A stretch of DNA of 64,000 bases from ZC4RG30 sp039932715 (lineage in GTDB: Bacteria > Pseudomonadota > Gammaproteobacteria > Steroidobacterales > Steroidobacteraceae): positions 26,585-90,584 of the forward strand of contig JBDTPN010000010.1 of assembly GCA_039932715.1 (NCBI GenBank), given 5' to 3'. Shown in pieces: positions 1 through 7,632 of this stretch. How positions within the stretch are numbered: position 1 is the stretch's first letter; the number at the start of each line of letters is the position of its first letter. The notes under the pieces were generated by a model, which did no database searches, had not been told where the DNA came from, and worked only from the letters and a program-made list of their open reading frames with translations. A program made the position numbers and the translations under genes.

Positions 1-1644
1 GATGGGCGCGGCATACACCGCGGTCTGCGTATCAAAGTTCCAAAGCTTCGCGCCGGTCTTTGCATCGTAGGCAGAAAGCTGCTTGCCGTTGCTGTTGCCC
101 ATGAATACGACGTTGCCGTGCGTGGCCAGCACGCCGCTGGTGGCACGCGGACCCTTCGGCGTCTCCCACACTGCTTTGCGCGCCACGGGATCCCACGCCT
201 GCAGCCAGCCGTTGTCGGCCTGCTTGTTGTTGGGTTTAAGTGTCGCGCGATCCACGCGGCCGCCGAAGGCAACCAACGGTGGCGCGACGCCCGGTGCGGG
301 CTTGGCCTGGGGTGCAATCGCGGAATAGTTCTCCCAGGTCGGGATGTAGATCAGGCCGGTATCGGGACTGTATGCATTCGGATGCCAGGTGTGCCCGCCT
401 GGCGCGCCGGGCCCGATGTTGAACGGCTCGGTCTCGTAGCGCGCGCCGGGGACTTCGATCGGGCGCCCGGTCTTGAGGTCCACGCCGGAATTCCAGGTCA
501 CGCTGGTAAACGCATCACCGCTGATGAGCTTGCCGGTGGCGGCCTCGATCACGTAGATCATGCCGTTCTTCGATGGCTGGATGATGACGTGTTTCTTCTG
601 GCCGCCGATGGTGATGTCGGTCGTCACCATCGGGCTGATGGCGTCGTAGTCCCAGGAATCCCCCGGGGTTTCCTGGTAGTGCCAAACGTACTCGCCGGTA
701 TCGGGCTTCACCGCGACGATGGACGCGACGAAGAGATTATCGCCACTGGTGGGATCGCGCATCTCGCGATTCCACGGCGTGCCGTTGCCAGTGCCGAAAT
801 ACAGCAGGTCGGTCACCGGATCGTAGACCGTTGCATCCCAGATGGTGCCACCGCCGCCCTGTTTCCAGTACTCGACGTTCTTCGGCCAGGTATTCACGGC
901 CTTTGCCAGCGGGCCATCGGAAATCGCATGGTCCGGCTTGGCGGGGTCGCCGGGAACAGTCCAGAAGCGCCACACTTCCTTGCCGGTATCGGCATCGTAG
1001 GCGGCAATGAAGCCGCGCACGCCGAACTCACCGCCAGAGGCGCCGACAAACACTTTGCCCTTGGCAACACGCGGGGCCATGGTGATGGAATAGTTCTTGC
1101 GTAGCGCGCCCAGGCCCAGGCTCTCCGGCACGGTGTCGACATTCCATGCGGCCTTGCCGGTCTTCGCATCAATCGCAACCAGGTGCGCATCGAGCATGCC
1201 CATGTAGATCTTGCCGTTGTACGCCGCGATGCCGCGGTTCACGAGGCCGAGGTTGGGATTGGGAATCAGGAGAGGGGTGTAAGTCCACAGCCGCTTGCCG
1301 TTCCTGGCGTCGAAGGCATGGACCACATTGCGTGCGGTGGATACGTAAATGACGCCGTCTATATAAAGTGGTGAGCCGTGCTGGTTCTGGTTGGTGTCGT
1401 AGTCGGCGTACCAGGACAGGCCGAGGTCCTTGACGTTTTGTGAATTGATTGCCTTGAGTGGGCTGAAGCGCTGTTCGTTGTAGCTGCCGCCATAGGTGGA
1501 CCACTGGTGTGGGTCGTTGGTGCCCTTGAGCAGGCGCGCCTGATTCACGGCGGCGGGGTTTGAGAGCGGAGCGGCGGCCAGGCTGGCGCCGACGGCAATG
1601 GGCAGTAGCAGGGACAAGCCCAGCAGGTGAGCACGGTTCGACAC
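1..1644 (-). CDS. PQQ-dependent alcohol dehydrogenase, methanol/ethanol family, C-terminus cut by window edge
   Basis: Periplasmic quinoprotein that oxidises an alcohol to an aldehyde with PQQ and a bound metal. The visible 548 residues start with GTG and a signal peptide (hydrophobic core LLGLSLLLPIAVGA, then ASLAAA), then run as a beta-propeller. Metal/PQQ ligands line up with MxaF: Glu206 in GEFGVRG, Asn287 in FGTGNGTPWN and catalytic Asp332 in WDYD. Asp334, two residues on, is the extra acid that marks lanthanide-type enzymes (XoxF, PedH, ExaF); MxaF has Ala there. The family's adjacent Cys pair before LVNRG is replaced by Asn131-Leu132. Lies 35 bp behind the arylmalonate-decarboxylase-like gene, so probably one operon. 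Whether a C-terminal cytochrome c domain follows cannot be seen. Family call firm; metal preference inferred. Confidence 0.93.
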   Translation of the reverse strand, partial: MSNRAHLLGLSLLLPIAVGASLAAAPLSNPAAVNQARLLKGTNDPHQWSTYGGSYNEQRFSPLKAINSQNVKDLGLSWYADYDTNQNQHGSPLYIDGVIYVSTARNVVHAFDARNGKRLWTYTPLLIPNPNLGLVNRGIAAYNGKIYMGMLDAHLVAIDAKTGKAAWNVDTVPESLGLGALRKNYSITMAPRVAKGKVFVGASGGEFGVRGFIAAYDADTGKEVWRFWTVPGDPAKPDHAISDGPLAKAVNTWPKNVEYWKQGGGGTIWDATVYDPVTDLLYFGTGNGTPWNREMRDPTSGDNLFVASIVAVKPDTGEYVWHYQETPGDSWDYDAISPMVTTDITIGGQKKHVIIQPSKNGMIYVIEAATGKLISGDAFTSVTWNSGVDLKTGRPIEVPGARYETEPFNIGPGAPGGHTWHPNAYSPDTGLIYIPTWENYSAIAPQAKPAPGVAPPLVAFGGRVDRATLKPNNKQADNGWLQAWDPVARKAVWETPKGPRATSGVLATHGNVVFMGNSNGKQLSAYDAKTGAKLWNFDTQTAVYAAPI

Positions 1645-1679
1645 AGGACCCCCGGTAATTATCTTGGTCGTCGCGGATC

Positions 1680-2453
1680 TTACAGGGACAACAGCCGCCC
1701 GTAACCGGGGGCGCGGCCACCGAGGCCGAGGAGGCGCACACCGGCTCGCAGGGCGTGCGGAAGGCTCGAAACCACCGGAATCCTGCACTGCTGCTCGAGC
1801 GGGGCAATTAGATCCAGTGTGCGCAGGCCGCCGCAGGACACCAGCATGGCATCCGCGCCGGGAGCTGACTTCGAAACGCCGACACAGAACTTCTGCAGTC
1901 CCTCCTGCGTCACGGTGAGGATGTCCTCCACTTTCTGGATGCCCATTCCCTTGATGGTCAGGACCTCGAACCCTTCCTCATGCAGATAAGCCTGCAGGCG
2001 ACGATTCACCTCATCGTCATATGCCGTCGCGACCGCCAGCCGCTTGCCGCCGACGCTGCGCAAACCCTCGGTGACAGCGGTGCTCATCGTTGTCGCAGGC
2101 AAACCGCTCGCTGTCGCGATGCGCGTCGTGAGCTCGCGGTTGAATGCCGCTCCCTTGTAGAAACTCAGTGACGTGCCCATCAGGATGATTGCCTGCGCAC
2201 CCTGGCTGCCCAGGGTCTTGGCGACCGGCGCGATCTTCTCCAACACCTGGTCGTAGCCCTGCGGCGTCATCGTCTTCAGTCCGACGCTGGCCGCCTGGAA
2301 GTGGATGCCTTTGGGATACATGGCGGCCGCCTCGGGCGGTACCACCGGGTCGACAGGCAATATCAGGCCGAGTATGGGTGCCGCGGTCGCGCCGAATGCA
2401 GTTGCAGCAGCACCCACGGCCCCAGCGGCCAGCAGTTTACGACGGGAAATCAT
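1680..2453 (-). CDS. Arylmalonate decarboxylase-like Asp/Glu racemase-superfamily protein with Tat signal
   Basis: 257 residues resembling Bordetella AMDase, a cofactor-free decarboxylase of arylmalonates. Visible family hallmarks are GTSLSFYKG (residues 93-101, oxyanion hole), TTMSTAV, ATAYDD with Tyr145, the catalytic Cys207 in VSCGGLRTLD, and the C-terminal PGYGRL. The position that is Cys74 in racemases is Gly here (GTS), so a decarboxylase-type site is more likely than a racemase. The ATG at 2453 was chosen because it opens a twin-arginine leader (MISRRKLLAAGAVGAAA); an upstream in-frame ATG at 2525 would bury it. Export is unusual, since the characterised enzyme is cytoplasmic. First gene of the unit with the PQQ dehydrogenase. 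True substrate unknown; a maleate isomerase-like role is the main alternative. Confidence 0.82.
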   Translation of the reverse strand: MISRRKLLAAGAVGAAATAFGATAAPILGLILPVDPVVPPEAAAMYPKGIHFQAASVGLKTMTPQGYDQVLEKIAPVAKTLGSQGAQAIILMGTSLSFYKGAAFNRELTTRIATASGLPATTMSTAVTEGLRSVGGKRLAVATAYDDEVNRRLQAYLHEEGFEVLTIKGMGIQKVEDILTVTQEGLQKFCVGVSKSAPGADAMLVSCGGLRTLDLIAPLEQQCRIPVVSSLPHALRAGVRLLGLGGRAPGYGRLLSL

Positions 2454-2618
2454 GTGGCGTATTGAAGCAAGTTGCAGGAGCGCCGGCAACTCTCCCGCGT
2501 CCAGCTCACCGCGGTGCCCCTGCAATCATCTATTTGCTCGGGTTGCACGCAACGCGTGGGCTGCCTCACGGGGTGATTGAACCCTTGAACCCCGGCTCAT
2601 TCGGGTCATCCTGTCCCC

Positions 2619-2636
2619 CTGAATAGGCCCATTCAG
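2619..2636. promoter_or_regulatory. 18-bp near-perfect palindrome, possible operator
   Basis: CTGAAT and ATTCAG arms flank AGGCCC, with a single mismatch over the whole dyad. It lies about 165 bp upstream of the decarboxylase start, where an activator or repressor of the decarboxylase/PQQ operon could bind. No regulator gene is adjacent, so the assignment is only positional. Confidence 0.35.
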
Positions 2637-2865
2637 ACTTTACCCCAACGTCTCGCGGTAACGCTGAGTGGACTCAGCGAATGGCATCGGTTGACTCTTC
2701 AGTGACACGTGATTCATTGCAAGCTGCCTGTTTGTAGAATTTCCTGATGGCGCCATTACGCGACGCGAGAACTTGTCCACCGCGCTTCAGTTGCACCAAG
2801 CCACAAATCATAAAATTGAACGCGGTGGGAAAGCAGACAGTTGACTCCCATGTTCATGCAACACT

Positions 2866-2891
2866 CAAGGCAAATGTACAAGGCAAATGTA
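2866..2891. repeat. Tandem 13-bp direct repeat upstream of SDR gene
   Basis: Two perfect head-to-tail copies of CAAGGCAAATGTA. The core GGCAAATGT recurs inverted as ACATTTGCC at 2965-2973, 15 nt before the SDR start codon. The RNA leader could therefore fold with a 9-bp stem near the ribosome site, or the copies could be protein binding sites. Confidence 0.5.
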
Positions 2892-2987
2892 GGTCATGGC
2901 CTACGCGCGTTCTGCCTGAAGCAGTCGGATCCTTACGCTACCCTGAATCCGGCAGCTTCAATTCACATTTGCCGAGGACCTCACCAC

Positions 2988-3983
2988 GTGTCAACTCCGA
3001 GTTTTTGGCGGGATCGAACGGTTCTGGTGGCAGGTGCGACCGGCTTCCTCGGCGGATGGGTGGTTCGCAAACTTGTCGATTACGGCGCCAACGTCATTGC
3101 CATCGTGCGCACGGCCCGTCCCGAATCGCAGTTCTTCATGAAGAACCTGCAGCACCGCGTGCGGGTAAAGTTTGGTGATATCGCTGACGCTGCGTTCGTG
3201 GCGAAAGTTTTCGAAGAGCATCCGGATATCAGTGTTTTCTTTCATTGTGCGTACGGTGCCGATGTCAACCGCGTGTTGAAGGAGCCGTTGGAGTGTTTTC
3301 AATCCGCGGCCGTGAGCACCTGGAACATTCTCGATCTATGCCGACGAAAATATCCGACCTGCGCGTGCATCATCAGTTCGACGGACAAGGCCTATGGCAA
3401 TCAAGCGTTGCCGTATCGTGAGTCCAGCCCGCTTGATCCACGCCATCCCTATGAAATCGCAAAAGCTTGCCAGGATCTATCGGCGCAGAGTTATGGCAAG
3501 ATCTTCGGTCTTCCGACCGCTATCACACGGTGTGGAAACTACTATGGCGGATACGATTTCAATCTGACCCGCCTGATCCCGGGCGTCATGAAAGACCTTG
3601 TGGAGGGCCGACAGCCAGTGCTGCGCTCCAATGGCCGTTTCACACGTGATTTCCTGTACATCGAAGATGCCGCCGAAGTGCAGCTGTTCCTGGCGGAACG
3701 AATCCATGGCGATCCCTCGCTTTACGGAGAAGCATTCAACTTTTCGTATGGCCTGGAAATCGAAGTTATCGATATCGTGCGACGCCTGAGTGCCCTGTTC
3801 GGCGATCCAGTGGAACCCATAGTGAACGACAGTGTCCGGGTTGAGATCCCTCACATGCGCTTATGTTCCGACAAGGCCGCAGACCGATTGGGCTGGAAGC
3901 CACGCTATTCCTTCGACCAGGGTCTGCAGCGAACAGTCGCGTGGTATTCGCAACACTTCAAGAAAGCACTGCTTGCGGCCTAG
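2988..3983 (+). CDS. NAD-dependent epimerase/dehydratase (extended SDR, CDP-glucose 4,6-dehydratase-like)
   Basis: 331-residue extended short-chain dehydrogenase acting on a nucleotide sugar in the cytoplasm. It has the dinucleotide-binding loop GATGFLGG near residue 15, the SSTDKAYG segment typical of 4,6-dehydratases, the catalytic Tyr155/Lys159 in HPYEIAK, and RDFLYIEDAA, where the sugar-nucleotide domain begins. The SSTDKAYG-to-YRESSPL stretch is closest to RfbG-type CDP-glucose 4,6-dehydratases. The GTG at 2988 was chosen because GAGG lies 10 nt upstream and the protein then starts just before the Rossmann strand; the ATG at 2841 adds 49 unrelated residues. It stands alone, without the usual LPS neighbours, in DNA that looks less GC-rich than its flanks, so transfer is possible. 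Exact substrate uncertain. Confidence 0.82.
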   Translation: MSTPSFWRDRTVLVAGATGFLGGWVVRKLVDYGANVIAIVRTARPESQFFMKNLQHRVRVKFGDIADAAFVAKVFEEHPDISVFFHCAYGADVNRVLKEPLECFQSAAVSTWNILDLCRRKYPTCACIISSTDKAYGNQALPYRESSPLDPRHPYEIAKACQDLSAQSYGKIFGLPTAITRCGNYYGGYDFNLTRLIPGVMKDLVEGRQPVLRSNGRFTRDFLYIEDAAEVQLFLAERIHGDPSLYGEAFNFSYGLEIEVIDIVRRLSALFGDPVEPIVNDSVRVEIPHMRLCSDKAADRLGWKPRYSFDQGLQRTVAWYSQHFKKALLAA

Positions 3984-3989
3984 GCCGCA
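3974..3989. other. 16-bp perfect palindrome across the SDR stop codon
   Basis: TGCGGCCTAGGCCGCA is a perfect dyad containing the TAG stop. Without a loop it is a poor hairpin and has no U-tract, so it is not a clear terminator. The following 160 bases up to the Cys-rich gene show no gene. Confidence 0.4.
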
Positions 3990-4150
3990 ATCCATGCAGT
4001 GCTCCCCACTGGGGAGGCCTTGCGGCAGTGTTCGCGGCAACTGTGATTGCCGGGCTGCGACTGACGATCCCGGTTTAGGCGCAGCGACAGCGCTGCACCA
4101 TATACCAGGATCGCCAGCAGCACTCCGGTGAGATAGTTCACGCAGTCCGG

Positions 4151-4321
4151 CTAGGCCGTCTGGTTGCCGGCTTCGTACTCGGCGCAGCCACATGCGTCGC
4201 CGCAATTGCACTGCGCACCGCAGGAGCAGCCATTTTTCTGCGCGCCACCCTGGCAGCCACAACCGCATTGCGTCCCTGGGCAGGAATTGCAGGTGCAGAG
4301 GCTTTCGTTTGATTCGTTCAT
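4151..4321 (-). CDS. Small Cys-rich metallothionein-like protein
   Basis: 56 residues with 12 cysteines, arranged CxCxxC, CxCxC and then three CxC pairs, separated by Gly, Gln, Asn and Ala. There are no aromatic residues inside the Cys region. Composition and CxC spacing are those of a metallothionein or other cytoplasmic metal-thiolate cluster protein, but I do not recognise a named family. The ATG at 4321 has a strong AGGAG site 7 nt upstream; the reading frame continues upstream but without a comparable site. It follows the AraC gene by 78 bp in the same direction and may be co-transcribed or have its own promoter in that gap. Metal binding is inferred from composition. Confidence 0.75.
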   Translation of the reverse strand: MNESNESLCTCNSCPGTQCGCGCQGGAQKNGCSCGAQCNCGDACGCAEYEAGNQTA

Positions 4322-4399
4322 GATGATTCTCCTTGGTGGGTTGAATTGACTACGAATCAAATCTACTTGCTGACCCAGGGGCAGGCTTGAACGAAACGG

Positions 4400-5158
4400 C
4401 TATTCGGGGCGCACGCTGACGGGGGAAATTCCGAACATCCTCTTGAACGTTCGTGAGAAATGTGCGGAATCGGCAAAGCCTCCACCGTAGGCCGCATCCG
4501 TCAGGGATTTGCCGCAGACATAGGCTGCGAGGGAGCACTCAAGCCGCTGCCACAGCAGGTACGGCCGGAAGGCCACCCCCGTCTCTTCCATGAAGAGATG
4601 GCGAAAGCGATCCGGAGACAGGTGAACCGCGCGTGCGATCTCGCCGAGCGCGATTGCCTCGCCGGATCGCTTGCGGATCAATTCCACGGCAAGCGCGATG
4701 CGCGGGTCCGGCTGCTTCGCGGGAGCCGTGGCACCGATAATAGTGGCGATGGCGATGAGTGCAGCCGCGACCAGCTGCGCGTCTGTAGCGCGGCTTTCGT
4801 AGCCGGTGGAAAGAGTTTTGACCTCGTTGTCCAGCCCCAGGGTCGAAATACTGGCAATGCCGTCCTTGCCATATCGAAGCTGCAGCCGTCGCCCGTCGCG
4901 CGATTCCGGTTCAATAAATATCTGCGCAACATGCTGTCCACGTGCCTCGAACGCGTGGGATACGTGGGCCGCCACGATGGCTGCGCGGTAACTTGTCCAG
5001 ACTCCGCTGAAGCTCTGCAGTCGAACGGTGCCCGCAGGAAACGCAAGGGAGATCTGGACCGCGTGGTGAGAATGCGTGGCCGCAGGTTCGCCCGCGAGCC
5101 CTATCCACAGGCTGCCCCCATGCCACATCAGTATCCGGCCGCTCGCGCTGGGCTTCAC
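4400..5158 (-). CDS. AraC-family transcriptional regulator
   Basis: 252 residues. The N-terminal half is a cupin-like sensing domain (histidine-rich THSHHAVQISL near residue 30). The C-terminal ~100 residues carry two helix-turn-helix units, with IALGEIARAVHLSPDRFRHLF for the first and LTDAAYGGGFADSAHFSRTFK plus GISPVSVR for the second, the AraC signature. The GTG start overlaps the yaeQ stop in a GTGA, implying translational coupling. An ATG ten codons in is the alternative start. Target genes are unknown; the Cys-rich gene just downstream is one candidate. The inducer cannot be guessed. Confidence 0.9.
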   Translation of the reverse strand: MKPSASGRILMWHGGSLWIGLAGEPAATHSHHAVQISLAFPAGTVRLQSFSGVWTSYRAAIVAAHVSHAFEARGQHVAQIFIEPESRDGRRLQLRYGKDGIASISTLGLDNEVKTLSTGYESRATDAQLVAAALIAIATIIGATAPAKQPDPRIALAVELIRKRSGEAIALGEIARAVHLSPDRFRHLFMEETGVAFRPYLLWQRLECSLAAYVCGKSLTDAAYGGGFADSAHFSRTFKRMFGISPVSVRPE

Positions 5159-5718
5159 CCGGGACCTGTGTGTATTTCGGGACGTTGCAACACGGTTTGC
5201 AACGTATCGCTACCCACTGTCAGGTAGATCTCCGACTCAGATCGCGCCAGCGAAAGTGCCATGCGCCGGTCCAGCCGCGCCACGATCTGCGCGATCCAGG
5301 CGCGATCGAACGCAAACACTTCGAGCTTGTGCGCGCGATGGATGTTGGCCTCGGCGATACGCAGTGCCCATTGGGACGGATCCTTGTGCGTGTATACGAC
5401 AACGCGCGGTGCAGCCTTGCTGGCACGGTGCAGTCGCTCCGGTTCAGGCAGGCCGATGTCCACCCAGACCTGCAGCGTGCCAGTGAGATCGCGCACGAAG
5501 ATGGCGGGATCGTCCGGATCCGACAGACCTTTGGAAAAACCGATGCCCTCGGCGTATTCCAGGCAATAAGCCAGGACGCGCGCCACCAGGTAGTCCTGGG
5601 TTTCACTGGGATGCTGTGCCACTCGCAGGTTGAGTGACTGGTAGACATTGCGATCGACATCGTTGAGCTCGATATCGAACGCGTAAATAGTGGCTCCGAG
5701 TGCCAAGAGTGAATCCAT
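5155..5718 (-). CDS. yaeQ: YaeQ family protein
   Basis: 187 residues covering a full YaeQ, with family features such as IYAFDIELNDVDRNVYQSLN at the start, HPSETQDYLVARVLAYCLEY, and GLPEPERLHRASK in the middle. YaeQ proteins have a compact fold related to PD-(D/E)xK nucleases, but no activity is established. Only 24 bp separate its start from the divergent cytochrome-PQQ gene, so the two promoters must overlap or lie inside coding DNA. It heads a unit with the AraC gene. Confidence 0.93.
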   Translation of the reverse strand: MDSLLALGATIYAFDIELNDVDRNVYQSLNLRVAQHPSETQDYLVARVLAYCLEYAEGIGFSKGLSDPDDPAIFVRDLTGTLQVWVDIGLPEPERLHRASKAAPRVVVYTHKDPSQWALRIAEANIHRAHKLEVFAFDRAWIAQIVARLDRRMALSLARSESEIYLTVGSDTLQTVLQRPEIHTGPG

Positions 5719-5742
5719 ATTGTCTGGCAGCAGCGCGATGCC

Positions 5743-7632
5743 ATGAGTAGCATGTCACACATGACAACGAGGCAGTCGATGGCTTTGGCAGCGCTGTGCG
5801 CACTGGCGTTCGGCAGCATGGCGCTGCCGGCGCCTGCGCAGAACCCGCCTGCGGGTCAAGCGGTGTACACAAAATATTGCGCGGCCTGCCACGAACAAAT
5901 TGGGCCGCGCATTCCAACACGTGATGCATTGGCGAAAATGTCGCCGGCGCGCATTCGGCGGGCGCTGGATTTCGGGCAGATGATGAGCATTGCTTACCCC
6001 CTGCGGCGCGAAGAGCGGGAAGCCGTTGCTGCCTTCCTCGGCCATGGAAAAGACGAGACAGCGCTGCCGGCCAGTGCGTTTTGCAGGGCCGAGCTGGGAG
6101 TCATGGCCGCCGCTTCAGCGGCGAACTGGAGCGGCTGGGGGCCGGCGCAGGACAATGCGCGATTCCAGTCGCCGCAACGCGCAGGACTCGGCGCCCGCGA
6201 CATCGGCCGCCTGCAACTCAAGTGGGCATTCGGTTTCTCCGGTGACGTGACCGCGTTCGCAGCACCCACCGTCCGGGCAGGAACACTGTTCGTGGGCAGC
6301 GCTGGCGGCATGGTGCAGGCGCTTGATGCCAGGACCGGCTGCGTGCATTGGCAATACCAGGCCAAGGGTCCGGTGCGCGCCGCCATGACGGTTGCCTCGA
6401 TCATGAACGTTGATGGTCTGCGCGATGTGCTGGTTTTCAGTGACCAGAACGGCGGCGTCTACGCGCTCGACGCGCGCAGCGGAAAAGAAATTTGGAACAA
6501 GAAGGTGGAGGAGCATGAGGCTACGCGATTGACCGGTTCTTTTGCCGTACAGGAAGGCATTGCATTCATTCCTGCAGCTTCGTGGGAAGAAACCCGCTCG
6601 ATTGACCCGGCCTATCCATGCTGCACGTTTCGCGGCAGCGTCACGGCAGTGCGGATTCGCGATGGCTCGGTGCTATGGAAGACCTACCTCGTTGATAAGC
6701 CCGTGAAGACTGGCACCTTGCCAAACGGTACCGCGACGTTTGGTCCATCTGGCGCAGGCGTCTGGTCGGCACCGACCGTTGATGCCTCCCGCGGGCTGCT
6801 CTATGTCGCGACTGGTGACAACTATTCCCGGCCAGCCACCGCGACCAGCGATGCCATCGTTGCGCTGTCGCTCAAGGATGGGCACATCGTCTGGTCACAA
6901 CAGGCGACGCAGGGCGATGTTTTCAATTCGTCCTGCAGCAGGATTGCACAATGTCCGTTCAAGAACGGCCCGGATGTTGATTTCGGTTCTTCCGCCATGC
7001 TGGTCAAGGCCGGCAATGGTCGCGACATCCTGATAGCCGGTCAGAAGTCCGGCGTGGTGCACGCCTTTGATCCGGACAACAAGGGCCGGATCTTGTGGCA
7101 GACGCGCGTGGCCAAAGGTGGGGCCAACGGCGGCATCCAGTGGGGCATGGCCAGCGACGGAATCAATGTGTATGCCGCGGCCGCCGGGTCGCAGCGCATG
7201 CGCGGGGCGGATGCGCCCGCGGGATTCTCAACAATTGGTAACGCCCAGTTCGATCCCTCGCAGGGCGGTGGATTGACTGCCTTGAATGTCATCGATGGCA
7301 AGCCAGCCTGGTTGGTTGCTGCCACGCCCTGCAATCCGCCGCGCGCCGGCTGCAGTCCGGCACAGTCCGGTGCAGTAACGGCCATTGAGGGGGCAGTGTT
7401 CTCGGGCTCGATGGATGGCCACTTGCGGGCGTTCTCCACCGAAGATGGCAAGCTGCTGTGGGATATCGATACGGTGAAGAGCTACGTCACCGTAAACGGC
7501 ATAACCGCCAATGGTGGCTCGCTTGATGGCGCCGGCCCTGTCATCGCCGGCGGCATGATTTACATCAACTCGGGCTATCCGCGGTTCGGCGGAATGCCAG
7601 GCAACGTGCTGCTGGCATTCGGCATTCCCTAG
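5743..7632 (+). CDS. Cytochrome c-PQQ fusion dehydrogenase (polyvinyl-alcohol dehydrogenase type)
   Basis: 629-residue secreted quinohaemoprotein. After a signal peptide (to about residue 32) there is a class I cytochrome c domain with CAACH at 46-50 and a Met-containing loop (GQMMSIAYPL). A beta-propeller of PQQ repeats follows (VQALDARTGCVHWQY, VYALDARSGKEIWNK, VHAFDPDNKGRILWQ and others). PCCTFRGS near residue 293 and TGDNYSRP are typical of PVA dehydrogenases, which oxidise secondary alcohols and pass electrons through their own haem. The fusion order (haem first) matches that family. Stop overlaps the convergent Gly-rich gene by 4 bp. A downstream Met (residue 7) could be the start. Natural substrate probably not PVA; unknown. 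Confidence 0.88.
   Translation: MSSMSHMTTRQSMALAALCALAFGSMALPAPAQNPPAGQAVYTKYCAACHEQIGPRIPTRDALAKMSPARIRRALDFGQMMSIAYPLRREEREAVAAFLGHGKDETALPASAFCRAELGVMAAASAANWSGWGPAQDNARFQSPQRAGLGARDIGRLQLKWAFGFSGDVTAFAAPTVRAGTLFVGSAGGMVQALDARTGCVHWQYQAKGPVRAAMTVASIMNVDGLRDVLVFSDQNGGVYALDARSGKEIWNKKVEEHEATRLTGSFAVQEGIAFIPAASWEETRSIDPAYPCCTFRGSVTAVRIRDGSVLWKTYLVDKPVKTGTLPNGTATFGPSGAGVWSAPTVDASRGLLYVATGDNYSRPATATSDAIVALSLKDGHIVWSQQATQGDVFNSSCSRIAQCPFKNGPDVDFGSSAMLVKAGNGRDILIAGQKSGVVHAFDPDNKGRILWQTRVAKGGANGGIQWGMASDGINVYAAAAGSQRMRGADAPAGFSTIGNAQFDPSQGGGLTALNVIDGKPAWLVAATPCNPPRAGCSPAQSGAVTAIEGAVFSGSMDGHLRAFSTEDGKLLWDIDTVKSYVTVNGITANGGSLDGAGPVIAGGMIYINSGYPRFGGMPGNVLLAFGIP

Larger units (their letters stand above)
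2454..2987. other. Long intergenic region between divergent genes
   Basis: No convincing gene. It must hold the promoters of the decarboxylase/PQQ unit (leftward) and the SDR gene (rightward). It contains an 18-bp near-palindrome (2619-2636), a tandem 13-bp repeat (2866-2891) and an inverted copy of the repeat core (2965-2973). The stretch from about 2750 looks AT-richer than its surroundings. An in-frame ATG at 2841 could extend the SDR upstream, but that extension has no family-like sequence. Confidence 0.6.

Noticed and set aside
118..1104. Long open frame on the + strand opposite the PQQ dehydrogenase
   Set aside because: Antisense to a well-conserved gene; its protein is low-complexity with no family-like motif.
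2841..2987. Upstream ATG extension of the SDR gene
   Set aside because: The 49 extra residues have no SDR-like character and cross the repeat region; GTG at 2988 has a better ribosome site.
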